From contig NC_077228.1 of assembly GCF_027887165.1 (NCBI RefSeq), forward strand, positions 103,328,206-103,392,205: a stretch of 64,000 nt of DNA, given 5' to 3'. The stretch's first letter is position 1, and the number at the start of each line of letters is the position of its first letter. This stretch comes from Monodelphis domestica. Taxonomy: Eukaryota; Chordata; Mammalia; Didelphimorphia; Didelphidae. Of this stretch, positions 22,636 through 34,225 are shown one piece after another. The notes below the pieces were generated by a model. That model was given only the letters and a program-made list of their open reading frames with translations, ran no database searches and was not told the origin of the DNA. Made by a program: the position numbers and the translations under genes.

Positions 22636-23333
22636 GGGAAGTGACATGATGGAAATAAAATATATGGAAGAAAAGTATCATAAAGGAACAGACACCTATT
22701 TTATAGAAATAAATATTTTTTGTGCCACTAAAAAAAATAACACTGTGAAAAAAATAAAAAGAAAAGCAGGTACACCACCGGGGCCCTTATGAGTCCATTG
22801 ATTTAGGAATTGAAACTCCTGGAGAGGAATCTCCTTTTGTAAGTACAGATTAAGGCCAGTCCTGCCACTGATATAAGTTTCCCAAGGGTACCATGGGGTT
22901 AAGTGACATGCCCAGAGTCTCACAGCCAATCGCAGTAGGTTAGGATTTGAATTCCAGTGGAGGCTGTCTATGCACTAAACCAGTAGTTCCCATTTAGTGG
23001 TTTGAGAATTCCCTGGGTATTGGGGCTAACAATTCTGTTCTATTAGGACTAATAATAATATCTTGCTTTTATATAGTAAGTTAAGGTTTGCAAAGTGCTT
23101 TACATATTGTATCTCATTTTATTCTCACAGCAACCCTGTTGAATAAATGTAATCATTGGAAATTTATTACAAGTAATTAAAAAAAATAAAAAATAAAGTT
23201 GGGAGAAAAACCTTCTTTAGGTCTACCCTATTAATTAAACAATATAAAGTACTGGGGTGCCATTATTATGCCCATGAAGATAAGGAATCTAAGGAAGAGA
23301 AGTTGTCACTCAGACAGTAAAAATGGATTAAGT
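22636..23333. other. Old SINE fragments, no gene
   Basis: 22885-22980 is a weak antisense MIR-like piece (gttaagtgacatgcccagag). 23040-23140 is an antisense Mar1-like piece (ttatatagtaagttaaggtt, gcaaagtgctttacatattg). The intervening DNA has no recognisable content. Confidence 0.6.
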
Positions 23334-23514
23334 GGGACAGCTAGGTTGCCCAGTGGTTGCACACCAGGCCTAGATTTGGGAGGATCTGGATTAAAATCTG
23401 ACCTCAAACACTTCCTGTGTGACCCTGGACAAGTCACTTAACCCTGATTGCCTAGCCCTTACCGCTCTTCCATCTTAGACCTGATACCAAGAGAGAAAGT
23501 ATAGGTTTAAAAAA
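23334..23514 (+). mobile_element. Metatherian tRNA-derived SINE
   Basis: gggacagctaggttgcccag head, gaccctggacaagtcactta CORE, gattgcctagcccttaccgc and a degenerate tail. Confidence 0.88.
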
Positions 23515-24520
23515 TGTATTAAACATCAATTATGGACTGTCCTAATTCTAGATAGTCACTGTCCTTGAGGAGCTCACAATTTCAGGGGCTTGCCCAATAT
23601 GCTAGTGACTAAATCTGAATTTGAACCCAGATCTTCTAGCATGCTCTCAAAGGAGCTACCAACTCTCCTTCCCCAAACCAAAAACAAAATAACAAACACC
23701 CCAAAGAGCTTTTTAATTTGTGCTGAGCTGAATATCATCCTGACTCTGGAAACAGGGACAGATCCTCCCAACATTTCAGTTGTATAACTCATAATGGTAA
23801 AAATTATTTTCTGTAAAACACATGGGTAAACTGAGAAAACAAAGACCCTTCAGGAGTTGTATTTTGTTTCTAACTTGTTCTTCCATTGCCAAGGAGAATA
23901 GTCTCTAAGTTTGCTCCCTGGGGTAGAATACCAGCGACTCTAGAGTCTATGAATCCAGAGTTAAAAGAGTAGACAACTATTCCTTGGATTCTATTTATGG
24001 CTGTTGACCTAGGGGAAAAGGCTTCCATTTATCAATATACCTGAATATAAATGTATATACCCATATACATCTTTTAGCAAGCAGTATCAATCCATTCATA
24101 TCCAACAAAGACAACTGGCACTTGCGGTAACAAAAATCCAATATCGTCAGTGCATCCTTGTGTGTGTTATAAGCAGTGGCACAGACCTGTGGAGACCAGA
24201 GATTGTGGAATGCATTGGAGCAGTCCATGCTTGATTGGTCCCAATAGACTAGAGCTCTTTCCCCAGGTTCTTTCTTCTCTATTCCTAGAAAGGGCTGGTC
24301 TTGGAACCTTTGCTATTCCCCACCCCTCTCACCCCGGGTGCATTCCTAGTGGTTCCAGGGATGTCAGGCTGGGTTTGGAATCTCATCTAGACAATAGTTT
24401 TCAATCTTGTGGGATTCTGGTAGCTTAAGGAATAGGGAGGGTACTAGCGGAGGCTTCCAGGGAGTATCCACACTAGGTTGGTTTCTTAAATTTCCAACTC
24501 TCTGGTCTTGCTTAGGGAGG
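23515..24520. other. Unique-looking non-coding DNA
   Basis: No exon or clear repeat. A MIR-like scrap is possible near 23590-23640. Confidence 0.45.
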
Positions 24521-24524
24521 ACAA

Positions 24525-24660
24525 AAGGTATTCATTAAGCAATTACTGTGTATCAAGCACAGCTTTTAAGTGATGGGAATATAAAGAAAAGCAAAAGCAG
24601 TCTCAAAGGGCTTACATTTTAAGGGGAGGAACCAATGTGAAAATAACCAGGTATAAAATA
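24525..24660 (+). repeat. Ancient interspersed module (tattaagca...tgtgtatcaagcac)
   Basis: Contains attcattaagcaattactgt, agcacagcttttaagtgatg and caaagggcttacattttaag. The same ordered wording occurs at 9735, 10120, 21545, 25858, 32560, 39130, 45060, 45655, 55335, 61620 and 63630. Family not named. Confidence 0.6.
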
Positions 24661-24667
24661 AAATATG

Positions 24668-24888
24668 TAGAGTTCAGCTGTTTATGACTCTTTGGGATAT
24701 CCATTTAAGGTTTTCTTAGGAAAGATAATGGAATGGGTTGTCATTTCCTTCTCCAGCTCATTTCAGAGAGGAGGAAATTGAGGCTAACATGTTAAATGCT
24801 AATATCTGAGGACCAGATTTAACTTAGATCTTCTTGATTCCAGACCCAGGCTTGGCACTCTGTCCACTATACCATCTAACTGTTTCCA
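24668..24888 (-). mobile_element. CORE-SINE with RTE-like tail
   Basis: Antisense: gttcagctgtttatgactct, gttgtcatttccttctccag, aggaggaaattgaggctaac, ctctgtccactataccatct. Confidence 0.87.
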
Positions 24889-25547
24889 TATACAGAGAAG
24901 ATAGAAGGTAATCTCAAGGAGGAGGGCCCTAAGGAGAGTGGAAAAGGTCTCTAGCAAAAGATGGGATTTGGGGAAAATTTTTTAAAAAAGAGCAAAGAGT
25001 AAAACCTGCGACCCTCAAAACATCTAAGCACAGATGCACAAATTATGGCTAACAAGTAATAGGAGGTTAGTCTTAATGCAAGTAGGCAACTTTGACTTTA
25101 AGGATAGCAGCTGGATCAGCCTGCCTTATTTAAAAGAAACAGGACTGATAGAAGAGGGAGAGAAAAGTGACAGGGACAGAATAGGATTGCAAATTAAGAA
25201 CCGGTACCCGTGTGAGCAAATCCAAGCCCCAGAGTAGAAGCAACATGGTGGAGAACATCTGTTTGAATGTCAGTGGAGGCAGAATCAGAACTGGTTTTGT
25301 CACAGTGATGAATGTCTTTTCCATTCTTCCTAATATTTCAATATACCTGCCTAGCTTAGCCTGAAGCCTTACTGGGGCACCTCCTCTTACAGAGAACTAG
25401 AAGGGACTTTTAAGGTTATGTTTAGATTATCAACGGTTAAGTTAATGTTTAGAAATGGTCCTAAAACTGAATGAATTTTATCACCTTTTTGTTCATTTCT
25501 TTCTGCTCCTGCTAGCATTACTGTGGAGAGGAGTCCAAGGGAATGGC

Positions 25548-25550
<3 letters not shown>
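24889..25550. other. Unique-looking non-coding DNA
   Basis: Nothing recognised; no credible exon. Confidence 0.4.

Positions 25551-25584
<34 letters not shown>
25551..25584. repeat. (AC)17 microsatellite
   Basis: Uninterrupted dinucleotide run followed by an AT-rich stretch to about 25680. Confidence 0.97.
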
Positions 25585-25588
<4 letters not shown>

Positions 25589-25857
25589 GTATAATTATAT
25601 ATACTGTCTATACATCCATATATATATCCATAATGATAGCATACATAGATATAAATATATATGTTTATGTGTGTGTATTTATTTTACGAATGGTCATGGC
25701 CAAAGAATTGGTCACCAAGAGTCCAGCTTAGTGGTGATGAGCCCTTTTGTACTTAATTCAACTGGCCTTTGGAAATCAAACATAGTATATTGCTGGTAAT
25801 CCACATAAATCCCTTCTAGGATGGTAGAACCCACCAGATGTTGCACCATGCTGACAA

Positions 25858-26470
25858 AGTCAAGTCAACAAGTGCTTATTAAGTCCATACTATGTGCCAG
25901 GCACTGTGTTAAGCACTGAGAATACAAAATCAAGGACTGTACTGAAGAAGTGTTTGGTAGAATTTAAGAGATTTTAAACACAAGGCTGGAATATGAGTAA
26001 CTTCAGATGGATAGTCATTTTGACCTGAAACCGAGGCAGGGAACATGAAGGTCTAGCAAGGAAGTTATCCTGGAGTTGGGGTTAAAGACCAGCCAGAGAG
26101 CGAAACTAGATTACTAGCCTGATTAATGATTGACACAGTATTATATGGTAGGCAACTTGAAATTTCCATACTGAGTACTGAAGGGGCTTTGTTCCTCAAA
26201 AAATTGGCTGAGTGAGTGTGGTAACAGACATTTGCAAGGGAAGAATTAATACCAGAAAAGGAAATAAGGGAAGATTTGTGGTCTCAGGAGGTTGATCTTT
26301 AGAAGAAACACCTCCTCACCCCTTCCCATTTCCAGACAGTGTGGCAGCCCTGGAATTAGGATTTTGATGACAATAGAAATTTTTCTGGGACCTTCAGAAA
26401 AGTAAAGGAGATCCTGAACACCAAATCTATGTTCAAAGGATGCTCTTTCCCTCCTCAAAGTATCTTATAT
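25858..26470. other. Ancient repeat module then unique DNA
   Basis: 25858-25945 reads caacaagtgcttattaagtc, atactatgtgccaggcactg. The remainder to 26470 has no recognisable feature. Confidence 0.5.
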
Positions 26471-26474
26471 TTTA

Positions 26475-26720
26475 TGTATCTGTTTACACGTTAAATCCTC
26501 TGTAGATTGTAAGACTGTAAGTTTCTTGAAGACAAGAAATGATTTGGGGCAAATGACTTAATCTTCCAGGGCCTCAGTTTTCTCACATGTAAAATGAAGA
26601 GCTTGGATTGGATGGCTTTTGAGACCCCTCTACCTGACTATGATTTGTCATTTTCATCTTTGTATCCCCATCATTTAACACGATAACTTGCACATATTAG
26701 GTGCTTAATAAAGGCTTCTT
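26475..26720 (+). mobile_element. L2 3' end with embedded MIR-like SINE
   Basis: gactgtaagtttcttgaaga (L2), then gggcaaatgacttaatcttc and ctcagttttctcacatgtaa (CORE-SINE), then cacatattaggtgcttaata (L2 3' terminus). The order suggests a SINE inside an L2 end. Confidence 0.65.
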
Positions 26721-26760
26721 GTTGATTGGCTTAGGGAGTTACTTATCCTCAGAAAAGGGA

Positions 26761-26803
26761 TATTATATTGTTACATATTAACAATATAATATATTATATT
26801 GTT
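26761..26803. repeat. Perfect AT-rich hairpin plus direct copy
   Basis: tattatattgtt (26761-26772), 7-base spacer, its exact reverse complement aacaatataata (26780-26791), then the first arm again (26792-26803). Confidence 0.95.
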
Positions 26804-27109
26804 CAATGATGGTCTTTGATGGCTTAAGTCACTCATAAAGGCCATTCTTCTGACTTGAGACACGATTGCATTTCTGTTCATGAATCTTTTCTCTATACTC
26901 CTAATTACTATTTGGATGACGGTCTTCTTGATGCTTTATTGCGTGGATGTGACCCTGGGTTTGGGAAAGCTATTCTAGTAAAGCACTAACCTAGGTTCCA
27001 ACATCTTAATGACATGCTGTTAGCTATACCAGGACTAGTCTTTCTAATTATAGGCAAGATTGTCATCACAAGAATGACCATTTCTGTATTACAAAGACAT
27101 AATTAAAAA

Positions 27110-27620
27110 GGGGAAAGCACCTCCTTGTACAAAAATATTTATAGCAGCTCCTTTTGTGGTGACAAAGAATTGGAAATTGAGGGGATGCCCCAATTGGAGA
27201 ATAGCTGAACAAATTGTGGTATATGATGATGATGTAATACTATTGAGCTATAAGAAATGATAAGCAAGATGATTTCAGAAAAAGCTGGAAAGATCTACAT
27301 GAACTGATACAATATGAAATAAGCAGAACTAGGAGAATGTTGTACAGAATATTGTACAATGATCAACTGTGAAAACTTGGCTTCTCTCAGCACTGCAATG
27401 ATCTGGGGCAATCCTGAAAGACTTATGACAGGAAATGCTATCCACCTCCAGAGAAAGAACAATTGGAATTGAATGGATGTGAATCAAATTATGCTGTCTT
27501 TAAAATCATTATATTTGTGATTTTTATTTTGTGGTTTTGGTTTTGTATGAGGGTGCGGGTCTTATAACAATGACCAATATAGAAATGTGTTTTGCCTGAC
27601 AATAAAAATAAAATGAAAAA
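27110..27620 (+). mobile_element. LINE-1 3' end (ORF2 C-terminus and 3' UTR)
   Basis: atttatagcagctccttttg, attggaaattgaggggatgc, aacaaattgtggtatatgat and the 3' UTR with atccacctccagagaaagaa; ends in an A-rich tail. Diverged and 5'-truncated. Confidence 0.88.
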
Positions 27621-27839
27621 AATGACCATTATATGATAATTTCTTGACCCATTAAACAAAAAATATGGATATATCAAAAGCCTTCCATTCTGGGTAGCCC
27701 CTTTCTGCTTCTTCAGCAATTATTTTACAGTAATGGAAAATGGGAGTAAAGGGAAAGAGATGTTGCTAAGAATTGCACCAGTTTTAGCCTATCTACAAAC
27801 ATTAATGTATTTATTTACTTTTCTTTCTTTATTTTTTTA

Positions 27840-28565
27840 CTCCTATAATGGTACCTGTTGTAAGAGAATATTCATATAAAACCAAATTCCAAAATGAAAA
27901 CACAAATAAACTAAAGTAAAAAAGAGTATGCTTTAATCTGCATTTCAGGTCCAACAGTTCTTTCTCTAGAGGTGGATAGCATTCTTTGTCATAAGTCCCT
28001 CAGAACTTTACTGGATCATTGTATTGCTGAGAGTAGATAAATCTTTAACAGTTGATCATCAAACAGTATAGCTGTTATTTTATATAATGTTCTCCTGGTT
28101 CTACTTATTTTACTTTGCATCAGTTCATGTAGATCTTTCCAGATTTTTCTGAAATCATCCTGCTCATTATTTTTTATAGCATAATAGTATTCCATCATCA
28201 TCATATACCACAATTTGTTCAACCATTTCCCAATTGATTGACATCCCTTCAATTTCTCTTTGCCATCCCCAAAAGCTCCTAAAAATATTTTTGTTCAAGT
28301 AGGTCCTTTCCCCTATTTAAAATTTCTTTGGGATACAGACCTAGTAATGGTATTAAGGATCAAAGAGTATGTGCAATTTTGTAGCCCTTTGGGTATAATT
28401 CCAAATTGTCTTACAGAGTGGTTGAATCAGTTTGCAACTCCACCTTCAATGCATTATGTCCCAATCTTGCCACATCCCCTCCAACATTTATCATTTTCTT
28501 TTACTCTCATTTTGGCCAATCTGATAAGTATGAGGCGGTACCTCAGACTTGTACAAATGCCAATT
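27840..28565 (-). mobile_element. LINE-1 3' end, opposite orientation
   Basis: Antisense: tctagaggtggatagcattc (3' UTR), tccatcatcatcatatacca, and ccaaattgtcttacagagtg. The minus frame 28016-28252 encodes [20 protein letters not shown], the conserved ORF2 C-terminal motif. Forms an inverted pair with 27110-27620. Confidence 0.9.
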
Positions 28566-28569
28566 TAAT

Positions 28570-29355
28570 TATTGGTGTTCTAAATATGCAACCCCCACTC
28601 CCAGCCCCACTGATTCCCTGTCCATAATCTCTAAATAGACACCTACTAAATCATCTCCATATTAACAATCTCACTATAAATGAAATAGGAAGACATAAAG
28701 AAGTTACAGTCAAATGGAAGGATGCCTCACAGGTTTTCTTTACAAAAGTGAGTAAAGGAGTTGAAGGAATTCGTTCCATCACACATCCAAAAAGCAACCT
28801 CATTTCATGGGGGTGCTTAGCATAGTTGCATTGATTTTGTTCATGTAAAAGCTTTTAAATGTAATTGAAATGGCCTATTTTATAATTTGTAATTGCCTCT
28901 ATCACATGTTCATTTTGAAAACATTATAAATTAGTAGTATTGCCTTGCAAAAGAGCAAACCATATATACATACACATAGAATTGAGAGGAAAATAAACCC
29001 ACAGAGAGTTTAGTGTGAGAACGTGCCTTACTAAGATAATTCCAAATATATTTTTAAAAAACTGAAGGGAAGCTGATTAAACTTGGAGTAGCACAAATCT
29101 GCTCATGTTTCTAGGACTATCTAGTCTCATATCAACCCAATAATTCCCCAAAGCATTCTTACTTCTACTGATAAGGATGTCTGTTGATCAAAAGTTAATG
29201 AGCTCTGGACAAGCATCACATATTAACAGGTTCTTAAGACCAGAATAAAACCACTATATTTATCTTCTACCATCTCATTGACCAGTATATCAAAGGGGCA
29301 AGTAATGATGATGCTTAAGAAGATGAAGTTAGAAAGAGTAGCCAGATCTGAGCAA
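28570..29355. other. Unique-looking non-coding DNA
   Basis: Nothing recognised. Confidence 0.4.
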
Positions 29356-29359
29356 GTTC

Positions 29360-29650
29360 TTCTTTATTTTTGAAGGGGACCAATGACATCACGAGGTGGT
29401 CTTGACTTATTAGTGAACTGGATTTAAGTGAGGCAGTTGCACAAAATCATCAGCCTCACTCTCTTTTCTAGAATCATTGAAATCCAGTAGCAAGACAAGT
29501 CAGAAAGATTGGTGATGACCTGGGATTCAGTGAATGACCTTGGCTTCTTTGATGTCTGACCAAGTTCTAAGCATTCCACAATGTCTGCTTCAGCTGCCAT
29601 CATGACCTGTGTGACAAATTGCTTTTGTTTGCTTATTCCACTGAAATAAG
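29360..29650 (+). repeat. Probable unnamed metatherian interspersed repeat
   Basis: Blocks such as ggggaccaatgacatcacga, ggatttaagtgaggcagttg, gatgtctgaccaagttctaa and aagcattccacaatgtctgc read like a recurrent marsupial repeat. I cannot name the family, and only one copy is in the window. No reading frame. Confidence 0.4.
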
Positions 29651-30009
29651 TTTTAACATGTTTGGAGTAGACATCCCCTTAAACCCCTGATGGGTGTGTC
29701 TCAATCTGGGTTAGGCTGTCTGTACCCCATATATTCCAACCTGACCAAATACATCAAGAAGTATACATCCATGCTGAAGGGTTAAAGAAAAACACAGATA
29801 GCCTAAGAATTGCTCTATTATGTCCTCAAAACCTTAAAAACAGAGGAAGGTCTCTGTTGAGTTAAGTAAATACTAACTGAAGACAAGGGTAAATATCACA
29901 CAGGATAAGAAATTGTTAATGGAGTTTGACCTGCACCAGTGGAGGAAGTATCCACATGAAAGAGATCACAGATCCATTGGAATCTTTCTTTGTACATTAC
30001 TAAGAACTA

Positions 30010-31012
30010 ACAAATATACAGACAAATTCCAATGGATAAATTGTCAAAGCTTAGCAACAGCTAGTTCTTAAAAGAATTGCAAACTATTAATACTCATATA
30101 AAAGTTTTTCGAAGCACTAATTAAAAAAAAGAAATGCGAACTAAAACAGCTCAAGGTTTTACTTCACATCAAGCAAATTTGGAATTTGTTTATATATCTG
30201 TTAGTTCCCCCCTCCCTCTCTCTCTCTCTTTCTCTCATTCTCCCTTCCTTCCTTTATTCAAAGATGATAAAAAAGAATAATCAATATTGGAATAATTATA
30301 GAAAGATAGACATAATAATTGTTGATGGAGCTGTGAATTTGTTCAATCATTCTGAAAAACAATTTGGAATTACATATAGAAAATGCCTATAATATCCATG
30401 ATCTTTAATCTAGAGATCTCATTACTTGGCATATATGTAACTTAAGTGAATCAAAGAAGAAATGTCCCATAGTCACTAAGATATTTATAGCCGCACTTTT
30501 TTGCAATAGCAGAAAACTGCAAACAAAGCAGATACCTATTGCTTAACAAACTGTGGTACATGAATGTAATGGATACTTACCTTGTTATAAGAAATGATGA
30601 ATGTGGAAAAACACAGGCAGGCATAGGAAAATTTATATGAACAGATGCAAAGCGAAGTCAACGAAACTAGGAAAAGAATATCCACAATGACTAAAACAAT
30701 GTAGATAGAAAAAACTGAAAAGAATAGACAGAAACCAAATGCCAAGTAATTATAAAAAGTAAGCTAGTATTCAGAGAAGCTATATTAGAATATATGTGCT
30801 TCCCTTCTTTGCAGAGTTGGGGGAGGGCTATGGGTGCATAATTCTGCACATCATGGTGGATATACTTGGTTGATGTGTTAGTTCCTTTCTCTCACCTACT
30901 TTTCTTTTTTTATTCTTTGTTTTAAAGCATGGCTTTTAGGGTGGAGGAAGGGAGGGGCAAATTGAGAAATCAAAGTGGTATAAAAATATACAAGTAAAAG
31001 TTAAAAAAAAAA
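30010..31012 (+). mobile_element. Old LINE-1 3' end
   Basis: Follows LINE-1 order: ggagctgtgaatttgttcaa, caatttggaattacatatag, atttatagccgcactttttt, aacaaactgtggtacatgaa, gaaaatttatatgaacagat, and ends in A11 at 31002-31012. Heavily diverged. A (TC)n run at 30213-30245 lies inside. 29650-30010 before it is unassigned. Confidence 0.75.
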
Positions 31013-31640
31013 AGATTTCTGTTCAATGGTCACTTCCTTAAGGAAGTTTGTCTAAGATTCTATTCCTAATTCCCTTCTACTATCTCCTCTCATTCAAGTC
31101 GTTCTGTTTACTTCATCATTTTAAACCCCTAAATTTAAGATTGACTGCAGAGATTTTCATCCCAAATCTGTCCATTTAGCATAGGCTTTTCACTTCTCAG
31201 CCTTTCTCTACTCTTGATTACTTTCTACAAAAGGGGTCCAGTAAGCAGGGACTTCTGGACTAAGAAGGAGGAAGGATGGGTAAAGAGATGGTTAATCACT
31301 GTTGAAAGGCCCCAAGGCTCCTATCTACCCAGCCAAGGAATGGGATTCTCTTCCCTCCCCTTCCCTCCCCCTAGCCCCTTTCCAAGCCCAATCTCACCCT
31401 TAGGCTATCCTTTTATGACTTATTTTCCTCTTCCAGGCTTCTCTGGCTGCTTCCATTGTGTGGGAGTGGGGTGAGCATAGAGAAGAGATGAGCCAGAGCC
31501 CAGGATTGAGGAAGTCTGTTATCCAATCTCTTCCCCCAACTAAATCAGAGCCCTAGAGATTATCAGCTCCTTGAGGGTGACATGGCAGAATGGAAGGTCT
31601 GGCTTTCCACTTGAGAACATTTTCAGTACTTGAGAACTTT
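31013..31640. other. Non-coding unique DNA
   Basis: Nothing recognised apart from a C/T-rich stretch at 31345-31400. Confidence 0.4.
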
Positions 31641-31641
31641 C

Positions 31642-32100
31642 CTCTCTCTGTCTCTGTCTCTGTCTCTGTCTCTGTCTCTGTCTCTGTCTCTGTCTCTGTC
31701 TCTGTCTCTGTCTCTGTCTCTGTCTCTGTCTCTGTCTCCTTCTTCCCCTCCCTCCTCTCCCTCCCCTTTCTCTTTTTCTATCCCCCTTCTCTATCTTTCT
31801 CTCAATCTCTGTGTCTCTTTCCCTTTCTCTTCTCTCTCTCCTCCAATCTCTGTCTCTGTCCTTTCTTTGCCTCTGTCACTTCCTCCCTTTTCCTCCCCCA
31901 TCCTTCTCTCCCTCTTTCCCTCTCTCTCTATCTCTTTTTTAATTTTAAAAATACTTTTCCATGTTTACATATTTCACTTCTCTATCTCTTTCTATCCCTC
32001 TCTCTCCTCCCTTGCTCTCTCTCTCCATCCCTCCCCTCATCTGTATCTGTCTCCATCTGGATTTCTCTCATTCTTCCTTTCTGTTTATTTCTCATCCAAC
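31642..32100. repeat. Long pyrimidine tract with (TCTCTG)n
   Basis: 31642-31738 is (TCTCTG) repeated about 16 times. It continues to 32100 as C/T-rich low complexity, broken once by ttttttaattttaaaaatac (31937). Strong strand asymmetry. Open frames here are low-complexity Leu/Ser/Val repeats, not genes. Confidence 0.95.
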
Positions 32101-32114
32101 TCTTCATTTTGTAA

Positions 32115-32355
32115 ATAGAGAAACTGAGGTGAAGTGACTCCCAAGATCACATAACTGGTAAGTTTCTCCAGCAGGATTTGAACCCTGACTCCACATCTAC
32201 CACCCTATCTATTATGCTCAATCCTTAATTTTAAAAACAGGTGAAGGACCTGATGCCCAGAGAATTGAAGGGACATGTCCAAGGTCACACAATGAGTTAG
32301 AGTCAGGGTCAGGGCTACCGGTTAGGTCTGCTAACTCATAGGCCACAGCTTTTCC
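32115..32355 (-). mobile_element. Two adjacent antisense MIR/Ther-like SINE fragments
   Basis: 32115-32220 (gagaaactgaggtgaagtga, gatttgaaccctgactccac) and 32235-32355 (gaaggacctgatgcccagag, ccaaggtcacacaatgagtt). Confidence 0.75.
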
Positions 32356-32559
32356 CACTCATGAAACTATGGTGGGTGTCTAAAAAACAAAAGCAAACAA
32401 ACAAACAACAAATACAGAAGGACCAATGGAATGCTTTAGGTAACTCTACTACAGTGAAATTTATCTAGAGACACCAAAGACACTAAATTCAGATTTCCAT
32501 AGAAAGTTTTTAAAAACATCCAATCATCTCCTGAAACTCCCTTCAAATTCTGATGAATT

Positions 32560-32700
32560 TATCAGTCAATTAATCAAAAAACATTTATTAAGCACCTTCT
32601 ATGTGCCGGATACCCTGCTAGAATTTAATCCAAAGAATAAAACAATCCCTACTAGCAAAGAGTTTATATTTGAATATAAACAAAATTGTCAATACTAGAA
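32560..32700 (+). repeat. Ancient interspersed module
   Basis: aaaacatttattaagcacct, tctatgtgccggataccctg, gcaaagagtttatatttgaa. Same family as at 24525. A C14 run follows at 32755. Confidence 0.65.
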
Positions 32701-33004
32701 GGACAGAAATTTAAAGATGCCTGGAAGTACCAAAGCTGCTGTCAATTGGTCCTTCCCCCCCCCCCATAAAAATGTGCCTGGTACATAGTAAGTATTAGTA
32801 AATATTTACTGAGTGATAAAGAAAAGAGAGACCATAGGATGAAAAATTTTATTTCAAAATAAAAACATTCTTGTGCCTAGTCTGTTTGTTGTTAATTAAA
32901 TGACTAATTAATGTATTTTAGAGTCAATAGTTTTAGATTGTGCACATTTATGAAACAGTGCTGCATTTTTTATTCAAAGATATTTTATCATCCTAATTAT
33001 ACAT

Positions 33005-33175
33005 AATAACAATTTTCAAAATATGTTTTTCAAAATTATAAGATCCAAATTATCTCCCTCTCTGCCTTTCCTCCCCGCTCTCAGAGATGGTAAGCAATTT
33101 GATCTGGGCCATACATGTACTATCATGCAAACATGCTTCCATATTGGTCAGTGTAAGAAAATACAGAGTTGTATT
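33005..33175 (-). mobile_element. LINE-1 3' UTR fragment
   Basis: Antisense: ccatacatgtactatcatgc then aaacatgcttccatattggt. It provides the uninterrupted reference order for the nested LINE-1 near 1170/4993. Confidence 0.75.
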
Positions 33176-33289
33176 TTTAATGTATGTTTCACAGCATATT
33201 GGGACTCTTTATATAATCAACATGCACAAGACATTAATGATGAATTAATAAGAATTTCATGAAGGTTAAACCCACCATTGGGTTCATTT

Positions 33290-34225
33290 CCTAAGGTGAT
33301 CAGGAAAAAAGAGAAAGGATGTCTATGTTCTAAAATATTTATAGCAGCTCTCTTTGTGGCAGCAAAGAACTGGAAACTGAGGGGATGCCCATCAGTTAGG
33401 GAATGGCTGAACAAACTATAGTACATGGTGGTCGTGGAATACGACTGCTCCACAAAAATGATAAGTAGGTTAATTTAAAAAAACATGGAAAGATCTATAT
33501 TCACTTATAAAGAGTGAAACAAGCAGAACCAAGAGAATATTATTTTTTTATTTTTAAAACCCTTACATTCCATCTTAGAATCAATACTGTGTATTGGTTC
33601 CAAGGCAGAAGAGTGATAAGAGCTAGACAATAGGGGTTAAGTGACTTGCCCAAGGTCACACAGCTAGGACATGTCTGAGGCCACACGTGAACCCAGGACC
33701 TCCCATCTCTACACCTCAATTTCAATCCACTGAGCCACCCAGCTGCCCCCTCCAAGAGAACATTATTTATAGCAACAGAAATACTGTTTGAAGAATGACT
33801 TGTGTATATCCACCTCCAGAGAAACAAATGATAAACAGAAAAAAGTAAGACATAATTTTAAATATACATGTGTCTTTTATTACCATTTATTTTATTTGTA
33901 ACACAATTATATATATAATTTGTTATAAATTATAATACATATGCTTATACAAGAGAAACAAATTCTAATATTAGGTATGTCTAAAAATTTGACTCATTCT
34001 CTTTTTCTCCCCCTCTTTTCTCCCCCCCCACCTCCTCAAGAAGGCAGATAATAGGACATAGGTTGTACAAATATTATCATATAATATATATTTCCTTGTT
34101 TGTCATGTGTGAAACAAGACACAAATTTTTGTCAAATGATGCCTTCTCTAATGGATAGAGGAGAGGGAGGGGAGGGAGGGAAGGAGAGTTACCTGTGTGT
34201 TTTAATGTAACAAATACATTTTTAA
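33290..34225 (+). mobile_element. LINE-1 3' end interrupted by a SINE and another LINE-1
   Basis: Plus-strand ORF2 C-terminal and 3' UTR text: atttatagcagctctctttg, actggaaactgaggggatgc, ccacctccagagaaacaaat, and tail-side gagggaggggagggagggaa (34150). A SINE (33543-33751) and an antisense LINE-1 3' UTR piece (about 33985-34140, catataatatatatttcctt) lie inside. Confidence 0.82.
33543..33751 (-). mobile_element. Metatherian tRNA-derived SINE with target duplication
   Basis: Antisense: acccttacattccatcttag tail, gttaagtgacttgcccaagg CORE, gagccacccagctgccccct head. Flanked by ccaagagaatatta (33529-33542) and ccaagagaacatta (33752-33765), a 14-bp duplication with one mismatch inside the LINE-1. 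Confidence 0.94.

Noticed and set aside
31590-32114. Two overlapping plus-strand frames of 162-174 codons
   Set aside because: They are the translation of the (TCTCTG)n pyrimidine tract, Ser/Leu/Val low complexity.
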